A stretch of DNA of 64,000 nt, from assembly GCA_017307955.1 (NCBI GenBank), contig JAFKFV010000012.1:186001-250000 (forward strand). The letters run 5' to 3'. Source of the DNA: Allobosea sp. (GTDB lineage: Bacteria > Pseudomonadota > Alphaproteobacteria > Rhizobiales > Kaistiaceae). Both the position numbers and the translations under genes were made by a program. The notes beneath the pieces are model-generated. The model was given only the letters and a program-made list of their open reading frames with translations, searched no databases and had not been told where the DNA came from. Shown piece after piece: positions 1-8,871 of this stretch; the stretch's first letter is position 1; each line of letters begins with the position of its first letter.

Positions 1-227
1 ACACGAGGGGGGATGGCACGAGGCTAGGCATCCGGCGGCGAAGCGAAATCATACGCCGGTTGCCGGGCGTAGCACCTTGGTTTGCCGCTTCCGGCGCACC
101 GGGTGAGCCCGAGCCGATCCGCCAAACCAAAGTATGAGCGCCGCACGCCAAGGGTCGATTTTCCCAGCGGCAGAGCGGGCGGACAATCGCTGTCATCCAT
201 CACGGCCAGCCGATGAGGAACGACACC
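1..227. other. Left edge, no supported gene
   Basis: No convincing coding region is seen here. A long minus-strand frame crosses this stretch but it is the antisense of the peroxiredoxin gene and its protein looks like no family. The bases just before position 228 carry the peroxiredoxin ribosome binding site (GAGGAA at 215-220). The 3' end of a gene lying further left cannot be excluded. Confidence 0.5.
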
Positions 228-746
228 ATGACAGACGAGACGGCCCCAGGCGCGGAAGCGCCTCTTCCGCCCGGTATGCGCGCCCCGGACTTCACGCTTC
301 CCGCGACGCCCGACCAGCGGCTTTCGCTCTCCGAGATGCGCGGGCATCCCGTCATCCTTGCCTTCTATCCGGCCGACTGGAGTCCGGTCTGCGGCGACGA
401 GGTCGGGCTGCTCAACGCGGTGCTGCCGGAGTTCCACCGCTTCGGCGCACAGCTCGTCGGCATCTCGACCGACGGCGTCTGGTGCCACGCCGCCTTCGCG
501 GCCGACCGCAAGCTCCATTTCCCGCTGCTCGCCGATTTCGAGCCGAAGGGCGAGGTCGCCCTCCGCTACGGCGTCTACCGCGCCGCGGAGGGCGTCGCCG
601 ATCGCGCGCTGTTCGTCATCGACGCCGAGGGCGTTATCCGCTGGTCCTATGTCTCGCCGCTCGGCATCAATCCAGGCGCCGACGGCGTCCTCGAGGCGCT
701 GGAACAGCTTTCCCCGAAGACCCATGCCGAAGGAGCCCCAGCATGA
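228..746 (+). CDS. Peroxiredoxin (AhpC/TSA, redoxin fold)
   Basis: Predicted cytoplasmic thiol peroxidase that reduces hydrogen peroxide or organic hydroperoxides. The 172-residue protein has the redoxin start (RAPDFTLP) and a peroxidatic-cysteine motif, YPADWSPVCGDE, with Cys55. A second cysteine at about 86 (GVWC) could act as resolving residue. A strand near the C-terminus reads LFVIDAEGVIRWSYVSP, as in AhpC/BCP proteins. An in-frame ATG at 213 also exists, but ATG 228 has GAGGAA eight bases before it and is preferred. The stop overlaps the next start (ATGA at 743-746), so translation is probably coupled to the DsbA-like protein. No signal peptide is visible. The subfamily is not certain: the SPVCGDE motif differs from the common TPVCT form. 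Confidence 0.88.
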   Translation: MTDETAPGAEAPLPPGMRAPDFTLPATPDQRLSLSEMRGHPVILAFYPADWSPVCGDEVGLLNAVLPEFHRFGAQLVGISTDGVWCHAAFAADRKLHFPLLADFEPKGEVALRYGVYRAAEGVADRALFVIDAEGVIRWSYVSPLGINPGADGVLEALEQLSPKTHAEGAPA

Positions 747-1288
747 CCCATGGCATTCCCCCGATCGCCGCCGACGATCACGTCGCCGGTCCCGCCGATG
801 CGCCGGTGACGCTGGTCGAATATGGCGACTATCAGTGCCCCTATTGCGGCGAGGCCTATCCGGTCCTGAAGGCCGTGCAGGAGGAGATGGGTAGCCGGCT
901 TCGCTTCGTCTTCCGGAATTTCCCGCTGGTCGACATGCATGTCCATGCCCGCCGCGCCGCGGAGCTTGCGGAGGCCGCGGCCGATGCGGGCGTCTTCTGG
1001 CAGGCGCATGACATGCTGTTCGAGAACCAGGATGCGCTCGACGATCGCAGCCTCGCCACCTATGGCGACCGGCTCGGCCTCGACCGCGCCGCGCTCGTCT
1101 CGGCCTTTGCCGGCCGCTACGACGACAAGATCGAGCGCGATTTCGTCGGCGGTGTCAGGGGCGGCGTCAACGGCACGCCGAGCCTCTTCATCAACGGTCA
1201 GCGCTACGAAGGCCCACGCGATGTCGAAAGCCTTGTCGCTGCTCTGAGCGAGGCGGCCGCGGGACGTGTCCCGCATCCCGTCCCGTGA
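743..1288 (+). CDS. DsbA-family thioredoxin-like oxidoreductase
   Basis: A 181-residue thioredoxin-fold protein of the DsbA/Thioredoxin_4 family. The active site is CPYC (Cys32 and Cys35) in [13 protein letters not shown], and the cis-proline loop is seen as [15 protein letters not shown]. No signal peptide precedes the domain, so it is probably cytoplasmic and may recycle the peroxiredoxin encoded just upstream, with which it overlaps by four bases. This differs from classical periplasmic DsbA. A much longer frame is open upstream (from 134), but its N-terminal part is out-of-frame peroxiredoxin sequence, so ATG 743 is taken. The partner relation is an inference from the overlap. Confidence 0.88.
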   Translation: MTHGIPPIAADDHVAGPADAPVTLVEYGDYQCPYCGEAYPVLKAVQEEMGSRLRFVFRNFPLVDMHVHARRAAELAEAAADAGVFWQAHDMLFENQDALDDRSLATYGDRLGLDRAALVSAFAGRYDDKIERDFVGGVRGGVNGTPSLFINGQRYEGPRDVESLVAALSEAAAGRVPHPVP

Positions 1289-1317
1289 CCGCCCCCGCTC
1301 TTGGCCGAGGTGATCCC

Positions 1318-2520
1318 ATGACCATTCAGCAGAGCGCCCCCGCGGCGCACGCCTTCGATCCGCGATCCGCCGCAGTGCTTGGTCGCGGAACGACCTTCGC
1401 GATGGCCGTCGCCGCAGGCCTCGCCGTCGCGAACATCTATTACAACCAGCCGATGCTCGAACTCATCGAGCAGGAACTGCCCGATCGCCTCGCCGGCGCG
1501 ATTCCGACGGCGACGCAGCTCGGCTATGCGCTCGGGCTGTTCCTGCTGGTGCCGCTCGGCGATCTCGTCGAGCGGCGGCGGCTGATCGTGCTGCAGTTCG
1601 TGCTGCTGGCGATCGCGCTCGCGCTCGCCGCCCTTGCCCCCGGTGCGGCCATGCTGGTAACCGCGTCGCTTGGAGTCGGCCTGCTGGCGACGGTCGCGCA
1701 GCAGATCGTGCCGCTCGCGGCGCATCTCGCGGCGCCGGAGCGGCGCGGGGCGACGGTCGGAACCGTGATGGCCGGGCTGCTCGCCGGCATCCTGCTCAGC
1801 CGTACGCTGGCCGGTTTCGTCGCGGCCCATGCGGGCTGGCGTGACATGTTCTGGCTCTCGGTGCCGCTCGCGCTCGCGGCGGCTTTGCTGATGCGCCTCG
1901 TCATTCCGGTGAGCAGCCCCGATTCGACGCTCCCCTATCCGCGCCTGCTGCGGTCGATCTGGCATCTCTGGCGCCTCTACCCGGCACTCCGTCTCGCCGC
2001 GATGACGCAGTCGGCGCTGTTCGCGGCGTTCACGGTGTTCTGGACGATCCTCGCCTTTCGCCTCGCCGAGCCCCGCTTCGGCTATGGCGCCGAGATGGCG
2101 GGCCTGTTCGGTCTCGTCGGCGCCGTCGGCATTCTCGCCGCGCCGCTCGCCGGCCGCTTCGCGGATTGGCGCGGCGCATCGGAGGCGGTCGCGCTCGGCG
2201 TCGGCGTGACGCTGGTCGCCTGGCTGGTCTTCGGCTTCTGGATGTCGCTCGCGGGGCTCGTCGTCGGCGTCGTGCTGCTCGATTTCGGCATCCAGACGGC
2301 GCTCGTCTCCAACCAGCACATCGTCTTCGCACTGCATCCCGAGGCGCGGGCGCGCCTGAACACGGTGCTGATGGGCACCATGTTCCTCGGCGGCGCGCTC
2401 GGCTCGGCCGGTGCGACGCTCGCCTGGCAGTTCGGCGGCTGGATGCTGGTCAGCGCGCTCGGGATCCTCTTCTCGGTTATCGCGACGGCGCTGCAACTCG
2501 CCAACTGGCGGCGGCGCTAG
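1318..2520 (+). CDS. MFS transporter, multidrug-exporter type
   Basis: A 400-residue inner-membrane protein with about twelve hydrophobic segments and the N-terminal signature [10 protein letters not shown] typical of one branch of major facilitator exporters. The loop after segment 2 ([11 protein letters not shown]) matches the MFS motif A region. Substrate unknown. GTG 1285 overlaps the previous stop, but ATG 1318 has an AGGTGA-like site before it and gives the usual N-terminus. It is the third gene of the peroxiredoxin and DsbA-like run, 29 bases after the previous stop, so it may be co-transcribed and export a toxic or electrophilic compound (inference). It ends 20 bases before the convergent AraC-type gene. 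Confidence 0.9.
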   Translation: MTIQQSAPAAHAFDPRSAAVLGRGTTFAMAVAAGLAVANIYYNQPMLELIEQELPDRLAGAIPTATQLGYALGLFLLVPLGDLVERRRLIVLQFVLLAIALALAALAPGAAMLVTASLGVGLLATVAQQIVPLAAHLAAPERRGATVGTVMAGLLAGILLSRTLAGFVAAHAGWRDMFWLSVPLALAAALLMRLVIPVSSPDSTLPYPRLLRSIWHLWRLYPALRLAAMTQSALFAAFTVFWTILAFRLAEPRFGYGAEMAGLFGLVGAVGILAAPLAGRFADWRGASEAVALGVGVTLVAWLVFGFWMSLAGLVVGVVLLDFGIQTALVSNQHIVFALHPEARARLNTVLMGTMFLGGALGSAGATLAWQFGGWMLVSALGILFSVIATALQLANWRRR

Positions 2521-2540
2521 CGCAACGGGACGGCGATGCC

Positions 2541-3491
2541 TCAGCGGCGCTGGGCATCCCGCCACGCCTTGGGCGACGTCCCGACTTCGCGCGAGAAGAC
2601 CCGCGTGAAATGGCTCTGGTCGGCGAAGCCGCAGGCGATCGCGATATCCGCGATCGTCAGCCGCCCTTCGAGCAGCAGCTGCCGGCCACGATCGACGCGC
2701 ATTCTCAGCAGCCAGCGATGCGGCGTCATGCCGGTGGCGCGCGCGAACTGCTTGGCGAAATAGCTCGGCGTCAGCCCGCAGGCGGCCGCGATCTCCGTGA
2801 TGGTGACATTGCCGTCCAGCCGGCTCGCGATCATGTCGCGCGCCCGCTTGAGTTGCCACTCGGCGAGACCCCGCGCGAGGGTGCGCGGCTCGACCTCGGT
2901 GCCATAGGCGCCGGCGATATGGGTGCAGAGCGCCACCATCGCCTGGTCGAGGAAGAGCTGGCTCAATTCGCGGGAGTGGTCGAGGGCCGCCGTCATGGCG
3001 AGGCCGAGATGGGCGATCACGGGATCGTGGAAGCCCTTTCCCGACACGATGCGGAGATCCCCCATCGGGGGGCGGCCGCCGGCGAGCGCGAGATTGTCGA
3101 AATACTGCCGCGGAATGTGGAAATGCAGCGTATCGAACGGGTCGTCGAGCTTCGCCTCGACGCTGTTGCGCAGGTCGAAGAAGACGCTGTTGTTGCGCAG
3201 CAGCTCGGTCTGCGGCGTGCTGCGGCCGTCGAGCCAGAGCTCACCCTTGTCGTAGTCCATGAGCTCGAGCGAGAGTGCATAGCCTTCCTGCGCAGGAACG
3301 GGGCTGACGAATCCGTAGCCGGGACCACCGGCGATGCGCGCGATCGTGACGTCCGGCGACAGCGGCCCGCCGACCGAAAGGGCCGTGACGATCGTCTTGC
3401 TGTGCCAGTGCTGGTCGAGGCGCTCGCCGTAAGATCCCGTGTCCAAGCCCGTGGTTCCCGTCTCGCTGGCAGATTGCTGTAGTCGGCTCAT
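2541..3491 (-). CDS. AraC-family transcriptional regulator
   Basis: A 316-residue DNA-binding regulator. The N-terminal two thirds form a variable sensing region with no recognised ligand domain. The C-terminal ~100 residues hold two helix-turn-helix units: TITEIAAACGLTPSYFAKQF and, after the linker helix, TIADIAIACGFADQSHFTRV followed by GTSPKAWR, the standard AraC/XylS ending. It faces the MFS gene tail to tail and is divergent from the membrane protein at 3659, so the 3492-3658 region should carry both promoters. Its target is unknown; candidates are the divergent membrane protein and the redox/MFS operon. Confidence 0.9.
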   Translation of the reverse strand: MSRLQQSASETGTTGLDTGSYGERLDQHWHSKTIVTALSVGGPLSPDVTIARIAGGPGYGFVSPVPAQEGYALSLELMDYDKGELWLDGRSTPQTELLRNNSVFFDLRNSVEAKLDDPFDTLHFHIPRQYFDNLALAGGRPPMGDLRIVSGKGFHDPVIAHLGLAMTAALDHSRELSQLFLDQAMVALCTHIAGAYGTEVEPRTLARGLAEWQLKRARDMIASRLDGNVTITEIAAACGLTPSYFAKQFARATGMTPHRWLLRMRVDRGRQLLLEGRLTIADIAIACGFADQSHFTRVFSREVGTSPKAWRDAQRR

Positions 3492-3658
3492 CGGCAGGTT
3501 GTCACGCTGGAATGCGGGCGCGGCACTTCCCGTATGTTCAAAAAGCGTCGCAAGGCGTTCAAGCCACGCGGAGGCCCGCCCGCTATCGTTCCCTCACAAT
3601 GATACGGGCGGCTTCGCGAGGCGAAACCGCGGTGAGCGTCGTGAAGCGGAGCATGAAG

Positions 3659-4369
3659 ATGGGTCGGATTCCCCCGTCCACCAAGTCCTATGCAATGCTG
3701 ACGAGATGGCGCCTGCGGGCGGTCCGCCGCCTGGCGCGAGGTGCCTCGCCGTCCATCGCCGCGGTGGCGGGGCTGCTGATCTTCGCCGCCGACGCCTTCG
3801 TCGCGCCCGCCTATGGGCTCAACGTCCTTTATATTGTTCTCCTGATCGCCATGATTCCGTGTGCGTCGCGGCGGCAGGTGGCGTGGATGACCGGCTCGTT
3901 CATTGCCCTCTCGGCGCTCGGCTTCATGATCGGCGAAGGCCGGATGGCGAGCGGCGCAGATATCGCGCGCCTCCTCATCAATCTCGTCGCCCTGGTGCTG
4001 ACCGCGGTCCTCATCGTCAGTCTCCGCGGCGGGACGAAGGGCTTCTTCAAGGGGCGCGCGGGGCCGAGCGAGCAGGCCGATCCCCGAGGCGATGCCGAGC
4101 GTGTGGCGCTGCCTGTCGGCGCCTGTGCGACCGTCGCGATCGCCGACGAAGTGGTCCAGCAGCTCACCGCCACGATCCTCGGCAATGCCGCCTGCCGCAA
4201 CTGGCTGGCGCGTCCCTTGCCAGATATCGGCGAGGCGCACGCCGCGATCGAGGATTCGCTCGCCTCCGCGCGGCGTGCCAGCGAGCTCGTCCAGCGTCTC
4301 CGGCAGCTGCGGCCGCAGCCGATGCGGATCGCGGTCCCGCTGTCGCCCTCTGGCCTCGACCCCGGCTGA
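3659..4369 (+). CDS. Membrane protein with degenerate histidine-kinase DHp-like tail
   Basis: A 236-residue protein with four hydrophobic segments (about residues 31-50, 52-68, 75-92 and 103-122) followed by a soluble tail. The tail, about 157-218, resembles the dimerisation/phosphoacceptor domain of a class of rhizobial sensor kinases, whose H-box reads HEVNQPLAAI followed by a helix ending in a RASEVIRRIR-like stretch. Here the equivalent is IADEVVQQLTATI, with Asp163 where the phosphorylated His should be, then AIEDSLASARRASELVQRL. No ATPase (CA) domain follows; the gene stops soon after. Start chosen at ATG 3659 because GCGGAG lies seven bases before it; ATGs at 3599 and 3653 are alternatives. 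Likely a kinase remnant or a dimerising regulator without kinase activity. Confidence 0.65.
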   Translation: MGRIPPSTKSYAMLTRWRLRAVRRLARGASPSIAAVAGLLIFAADAFVAPAYGLNVLYIVLLIAMIPCASRRQVAWMTGSFIALSALGFMIGEGRMASGADIARLLINLVALVLTAVLIVSLRGGTKGFFKGRAGPSEQADPRGDAERVALPVGACATVAIADEVVQQLTATILGNAACRNWLARPLPDIGEAHAAIEDSLASARRASELVQRLRQLRPQPMRIAVPLSPSGLDPG

Positions 4370-4389
4370 GGCCGTCCCGGCATCGCGAT

Positions 4390-4420
4390 AAGGCAGGCGG
4401 GACGAGGCCCAGCCTGCCTT
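4390..4420. terminator. Hairpin between convergent genes
   Basis: A perfect 9-bp stem, AAGGCAGGC (4390-4398) with GCCTGCCTT (4412-4420), and a 13-base loop. It lies between the tail-to-tail ends of the kinase-like gene (4369) and cioB (4450) and could stop transcription from both sides. There is no long T run, so a fully intrinsic terminator is not proven. Confidence 0.5.
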
Positions 4421-4449
4421 CTGCCGCGTTCGGCCGGTGCCGTGGAGGG

Positions 4450-5433
4450 TCAATAGCTCCGCTCCCCGACGACCTTGCCGCGAAAGACGAAATACACGAT
4501 CAGCGTATAGGCGAGCGTCAGCGGCAGCACGAAGATGCCCGCTCCCCAGAACAGGAACGCCAGCGAGGTCGTCGGCGAGGCCGCTTCCCAGATCGTGAGC
4601 GAGAAGGGGAGCATATAGGGCAGGAACGAGCCTGCCAGCGTCGCGAAGGCGGCGAGGAAGATCGCGGCGCCGCCGAGGAAGAGGAAACGGTCGTCGCGGC
4701 TGCGCACCGCCTGCGCCAGGACGGCGAAGGCCGCGAGGCCGATGAGCGGGCAGACGAGAAGCAGCGGACGCTCGGTCCAGCGCGCCAGGACCGGCAGGCG
4801 GATCGCCAGCGACCAGGCGAAGACGACAACGAGGAAGGCGAGGAGCGCGGCCATCAGCTTCGGCAGGGCCGCGAAGCCGAAGGTCCTGAGCGAGCCGCCT
4901 GATTTCCGCGCGATCCAGCAGGCTCCGAGCAGCGCGTAGCCGATGCAGAGGCCGATACCGCAGAAGATCGCGAACGGGCTGACCCAGCTCATGCCGTTGC
5001 CAACGAAGACGCCGTTCTCGATCGGCAGGCCCTCGACGATCGCGCCGACCGCGGCACCCTGAACGAAGGCCGCCGCATAGGATCCGGCCACGAAGCCGGC
5101 GTCCCAGAGCGGCCGGCTCAGCGTCGCCTTGTAGCGGAACTCGAAGGCGACACCGCGCAGGATGAGGCCGGCCAGCATCACGAAGAGCGGGATGTAGAAA
5201 GCCGACAGGACGATGGCGAAGACCGGCGGGAAGGCGCTGAACAGCGTGGCGGCCGAGATGATCAGCCAGGTCTCGTTGCCGTCCCAGACGGGTGAGATCG
5301 AGGCCAGCATCCGCCGCCGCTCCTCCTCGCCTCTGGCGAAGGGGAACAGCATGCCGACGCCGAGATCGAAGCCGTCGAGCAGGACGTAGAGCAGGATGGA
5401 GAGGGCGAGGGCGAAGGCCCAGAACTCGACCAT
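4450..5433 (-). CDS. cioB: Cytochrome bd-type quinol oxidase subunit II (CIO type)
   Basis: Subunit II of a bd-type terminal oxidase in the inner membrane; with CioA it passes electrons from quinol to oxygen. The 327-residue protein has many hydrophobic segments and the family N-terminus FWAFALALSILLYVLLDGFD, then PVWDGNETWLI, which is highly conserved in CydB/CioB. It follows cioA with a two-base gap, so translation is tightly linked. No small cydX-like frame is seen after its stop. The short-loop partner makes the cyanide-insensitive (CIO) naming preferable to cydB. Confidence 0.93.
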   Translation of the reverse strand: MVEFWAFALALSILLYVLLDGFDLGVGMLFPFARGEEERRRMLASISPVWDGNETWLIISAATLFSAFPPVFAIVLSAFYIPLFVMLAGLILRGVAFEFRYKATLSRPLWDAGFVAGSYAAAFVQGAAVGAIVEGLPIENGVFVGNGMSWVSPFAIFCGIGLCIGYALLGACWIARKSGGSLRTFGFAALPKLMAALLAFLVVVFAWSLAIRLPVLARWTERPLLLVCPLIGLAAFAVLAQAVRSRDDRFLFLGGAAIFLAAFATLAGSFLPYMLPFSLTIWEAASPTTSLAFLFWGAGIFVLPLTLAYTLIVYFVFRGKVVGERSY

Positions 5434-5435
5434 GA

Positions 5436-6848
5436 TCAGTCTCCGATGCCGGCGCCGCCGGTCACGCCCGGGCTGGCGCCGGGCAGGGACAGGGGACGCT
5501 TGGGGTTGGTGCCGAAGAGGGAAATGTCCGTCCTGGGGATCGGACCCGCGCGCAGCAGGCGGTAGATGTAGAGGGCGCCGAAGCCGAAGATCAGCGCATA
5601 GATGCAGGCGATCAGCGTCAGCGTCGCCGCGACCTCGCCCGTCGTCAGGACCGGCGTCAGCGCGTCGGCCGTGCGGAGTTCGCCATAGACCGCCCAGGGC
5701 TGGCGGCCGACCTCGGCGGTGTACCAGCCGGTCAGCGTGGCGACGAAGCCGAGCGGGAAGGAGAGCGAGGTCGCGACGAGGAATAGCCGCGCCTTCACCA
5801 GGCGCTCGCCGAAGCTCAGCCAGGTGCCGACCCAGGCGATGGCCAGCATCAGCAGACCGCAGCCCACCATGATACGGAACGCGAAGAAGGGAATGGCGAC
5901 CGGCGGCCGGTCCGCGGCGGCGAAGCTCTTGAGGCCGGTTTCCTTCGCGGTCAGGCTCATCGAGCCGATGATGCTGCCGAGATAGGGAACGGCGATCTCG
6001 AAGAGATTGCGCTCGTTCTTGGGGTCCGGCCAGGCGATGAGGATCTCGCTCGCCGGCTGCTCGTCGTTCCAGCGGCCCTCGATGGCGGCGAACTTGGCCG
6101 GCTGGCGGTCATGCACATAGTCGCCGACGAGATGGCCGAACAGGAGCTGGAGAGGCACCAGGATGGCCGCGAGGCGAAGGCCCATCACGGCCATTGCGCG
6201 GCCCTCCTGCACGGCCGTGCCGCGCAGCATGTACCAGGCGCCGGTCGCCGCCACGCAGAAGGCGGAGGTGACATAGGCCGCGAGCACCATATGCGGGAAG
6301 CGTGTCCGCACCGCTTCGCTGAACAGGATCGCCGACCAGTCGTCGGGGATGAAGACTCCGTTCGCTGCAAGGCTGTACCCGGTCGGGTACTGCATCCAGC
6401 TGTTGTTGACCATGATCCAGTAGGCCGAGAGGCTTGTGCCGATCGAGACCATCAGGCAGGCGAGGAAATAGGCCCAGCGCGGGACGCGGTCGCGGCCGAA
6501 CATCAGCACGCCGAAGAAGGTCGCCTCGAGCGCGAATCCTGTGAAGCTCTCATAGCCGAGCAGCGGGCCCTGGATCGGGCCCGTCCGCCGCGCCAGCTCG
6601 CTCCAGTTGGTGCCGAACTGGAAGGCCATGACGATGCCGGAGACGACGCCGAGCCCGAAGGTGACGGCGAAGATCTTCAGCCAGAAGTCCGACAGCCGCC
6701 GATAGATGCGTTCGCCCGTGATCAGTCCGCAGGCCTCGAGGAAGGTCAGCCAGGCGGCGAGACCGATGGTGAAGGCCGGAAAGATGATGTGGAACGAGAT
6801 CGTGAAGGCGAACTGGATCCGCGACAGCAGAAGGGGAGTGAGGTCCAT
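5436..6848 (-). CDS. cioA: Cytochrome bd-type quinol oxidase subunit I (CIO type)
   Basis: Haem-bearing subunit I of the bd-type oxidase, 470 residues. It starts MDLTPLLLSRIQFAFTISFH with the family's haem-ligand His, and carries GWYTAEVGRQPW, the conserved quinol-site segment. The protein is shorter than the roughly 520 residues of E. coli CydA, and the periplasmic Q-loop is short, which is the hallmark of the CIO subgroup. It lies 53 bases after poxB, in the same direction, and two bases before cioB, giving a poxB-cioA-cioB order. Expected role: low-proton-yield respiration that bypasses the bc1/aa3 route, useful under cyanide, sulfide, nitrosative or oxygen-limited stress (family knowledge). 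Confidence 0.94.
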   Translation of the reverse strand: MDLTPLLLSRIQFAFTISFHIIFPAFTIGLAAWLTFLEACGLITGERIYRRLSDFWLKIFAVTFGLGVVSGIVMAFQFGTNWSELARRTGPIQGPLLGYESFTGFALEATFFGVLMFGRDRVPRWAYFLACLMVSIGTSLSAYWIMVNNSWMQYPTGYSLAANGVFIPDDWSAILFSEAVRTRFPHMVLAAYVTSAFCVAATGAWYMLRGTAVQEGRAMAVMGLRLAAILVPLQLLFGHLVGDYVHDRQPAKFAAIEGRWNDEQPASEILIAWPDPKNERNLFEIAVPYLGSIIGSMSLTAKETGLKSFAAADRPPVAIPFFAFRIMVGCGLLMLAIAWVGTWLSFGERLVKARLFLVATSLSFPLGFVATLTGWYTAEVGRQPWAVYGELRTADALTPVLTTGEVAATLTLIACIYALIFGFGALYIYRLLRAGPIPRTDISLFGTNPKRPLSLPGASPGVTGGAGIGD

Positions 6849-6901
6849 GTGAGCATCCCGCGTTCAGGGGGGCGGCAACTGTCGGACGAGGCGGTGCCGG
6901 T

Positions 6902-8638
6902 TCAGCGCGGCAGGAGATTGGTCTCGGCGAGGTCGATGACCTCGTCGCCACGGCCCGAGAGCACGGCGCGCAGCATCCAGAGGCTGAAGCCCTTCGCCTG
7001 CTCCATCCCGATCGTCGGAGGCATCGACAGCTCCTGCGTCGCGGTGACGACGTCGAGCACCGCTGGGCCGTCATGGGCGAACACCCGATCCAGCGCCTGC
7101 GGCAGCTCGCCCGGATCCTCGACGCGCACGCCGAGAATGCCCATCGCGGTCGCCATGGCGGCGAAATCGGGATTCTCGAGGTCGGTGCCGAGTTCGACGA
7201 AGCCCGCCGCCTTCATCTCCAGCGCCACGAAGCCGAGAACGCCGTTGTTGAAGATCACGATCTTCACCGGCAGCTTCTCCTGCGTCAGCGTGATGAGATC
7301 GCCCATCAGCATCGAGAAGCCGCCGTCGCCGGACATCGAGACGACCTGCCGTCCTGGCTGCGCGGCCTGGATGCCGATCGCCTGCGGCAGGGCGTTGGCC
7401 ATGGAGCCGTGCACCAGCGAGCCGACGAGCCGGCGACTGCCGTTCATCTTCAGATAGCGCGCGGCCCAGATGGTCGGCGTGCCGACATCGAAGGTGAACA
7501 CCGCGTCGTCGTCGGCGCGCTCGCTGATCATGCGGGCAAGATATTGCGGGTGGATCGGCCGCCTGCCGGGCGTGCCCTCGGCGAGCGCGTCGAGCCCCTT
7601 CCGCGCATGACGGTAGCGCGTCAGGCTGTCGTCGAGATGCAGCCTGTCTTCCTTGACGTCGAGCCGCGGCAGCAGGGCGGCGATCGTCGCGCCGACATCG
7701 CCGACGACGCCGAGATCGAGCGTGCAGCGCCGCCCGAGATTTTCGGCGCGAATATCGACCTGCGCGATCTTCACGGCGGTCGGAAGGAACTGCTTGTAAG
7801 GGAAGTCGGTGCCCAGCATCAGCAGCACGTCGCAGGCGTGCATCGCCTCGTAGCCCGAGGAGAAGCCGATGAAGCCCGTCATGCCGACATCATAGGGATT
7901 GTCGTATTCGACATATTCCTTGCCGCCGAGGGCATGGACCATCGGGCTCTTCAGCGTCTCGGCGAGCTGCATGAGTTCGGCATGGGCGCCGGCGCAGCCG
8001 CGGCCGCAGAAGAGCGTCACCCGCTCGGCCTCGTTGAGGAGGTCGGCGAGCGCATCGATCTGGCTCTCGGCCGGGGTCACCAGCGGCGCCGGCGGGATGA
8101 GGCCTTGCGGCGCGGAAATAGCGCGATCGGGCGCCGCCTTAAGAGCCACATCGCCCGGAATGACCACGACGGCGACGCCACGCTTGCCGACGGCGGCACG
8201 GATGGCGTTCTCGAGCACGAAGGGCATCTGGCTCGGATCGGACACCATCTCGCAATAGACGCTGCATTCCTGGAAGAGGTTCTGCGGATGTGTCTCCTGG
8301 AAATAGCCGCCGCCGATCTCGGAGGAGGGCACCTGCGCGGCGATCGCCAGCACCGGGGTCCGGCTGCGCTGCGCATCGAACAGGCCGTTGATGAGATGCA
8401 GGTTGCCGGGACCGCAGGATCCTGCGCAGACCGCGAGCGCGCCGGTGACCTGTGCTTCGCCGGCCGCCGCGAAGGCCGCGGCCTCCTCATGGCGCACATG
8501 CACCCAGCGGATGCGCCCGGTCTCGCGCAGCGCCTCGGTCAGCCCGTTGAGGCTGTCGCCGACGACGCCGAAGATGCGTTCGACCCCTGCCTGTTCGAGC
8601 GTGTCGACGATGAGACGGGCGACGTTCCGCGAAGACAT
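6902..8638 (-). CDS. poxB: Pyruvate dehydrogenase (quinone), PoxB-like
   Basis: A 578-residue ThDP- and FAD-dependent enzyme predicted to oxidise pyruvate to acetate and CO2 and pass electrons to ubiquinone at the membrane. The N-terminal ThDP domain shows [20 protein letters not shown] and [18 protein letters not shown], close to E. coli PoxB; the FAD middle domain follows; the ThDP-binding motif is [12 protein letters not shown]. The end, [20 protein letters not shown], matches the PoxB regulatory tail rather than acetolactate synthase. A longer frame is open to 8740, but ATG 8638 has AAGGAG at the correct distance. First gene of poxB-cioA-cioB, so its quinol product can feed directly to the oxidase encoded next to it. 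Confidence 0.93.
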   Translation of the reverse strand: MSSRNVARLIVDTLEQAGVERIFGVVGDSLNGLTEALRETGRIRWVHVRHEEAAAFAAAGEAQVTGALAVCAGSCGPGNLHLINGLFDAQRSRTPVLAIAAQVPSSEIGGGYFQETHPQNLFQECSVYCEMVSDPSQMPFVLENAIRAAVGKRGVAVVVIPGDVALKAAPDRAISAPQGLIPPAPLVTPAESQIDALADLLNEAERVTLFCGRGCAGAHAELMQLAETLKSPMVHALGGKEYVEYDNPYDVGMTGFIGFSSGYEAMHACDVLLMLGTDFPYKQFLPTAVKIAQVDIRAENLGRRCTLDLGVVGDVGATIAALLPRLDVKEDRLHLDDSLTRYRHARKGLDALAEGTPGRRPIHPQYLARMISERADDDAVFTFDVGTPTIWAARYLKMNGSRRLVGSLVHGSMANALPQAIGIQAAQPGRQVVSMSGDGGFSMLMGDLITLTQEKLPVKIVIFNNGVLGFVALEMKAAGFVELGTDLENPDFAAMATAMGILGVRVEDPGELPQALDRVFAHDGPAVLDVVTATQELSMPPTIGMEQAKGFSLWMLRAVLSGRGDEVIDLAETNLLPR

Positions 8639-8871
8639 GGCGATCTCCTTCAGCTGGTTTCGCGTGGGGTACGATGCGAAAAAGCTTAGGAGGCGCGCGA
8701 AAGCCGCGCAGTCACACGTGGAGGTCGAGCGCTCATACATTGGGATGACGGTTCGGTGCGGCGCGTCCCGGCGCAGCCTTGCTCTGGCGGCGGCCTCGTC
8801 TATGGTCGCTGCCGCTCGCAGAAGGCCCGTCCGATGCCTCGTCCCGACATCATCTGCCCCGGAGTGCCGCG

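Noticed and set aside
24..725. A 233-residue minus-strand frame at the left edge
   Set aside because: It is antisense to the peroxiredoxin gene, has no family pattern and overlaps a gene with a strong start and motifs.
1204..2859. A 551-residue minus-strand frame across the MFS gene
   Set aside because: Antisense of a clear transporter gene with R/E/Q-rich low-quality protein.
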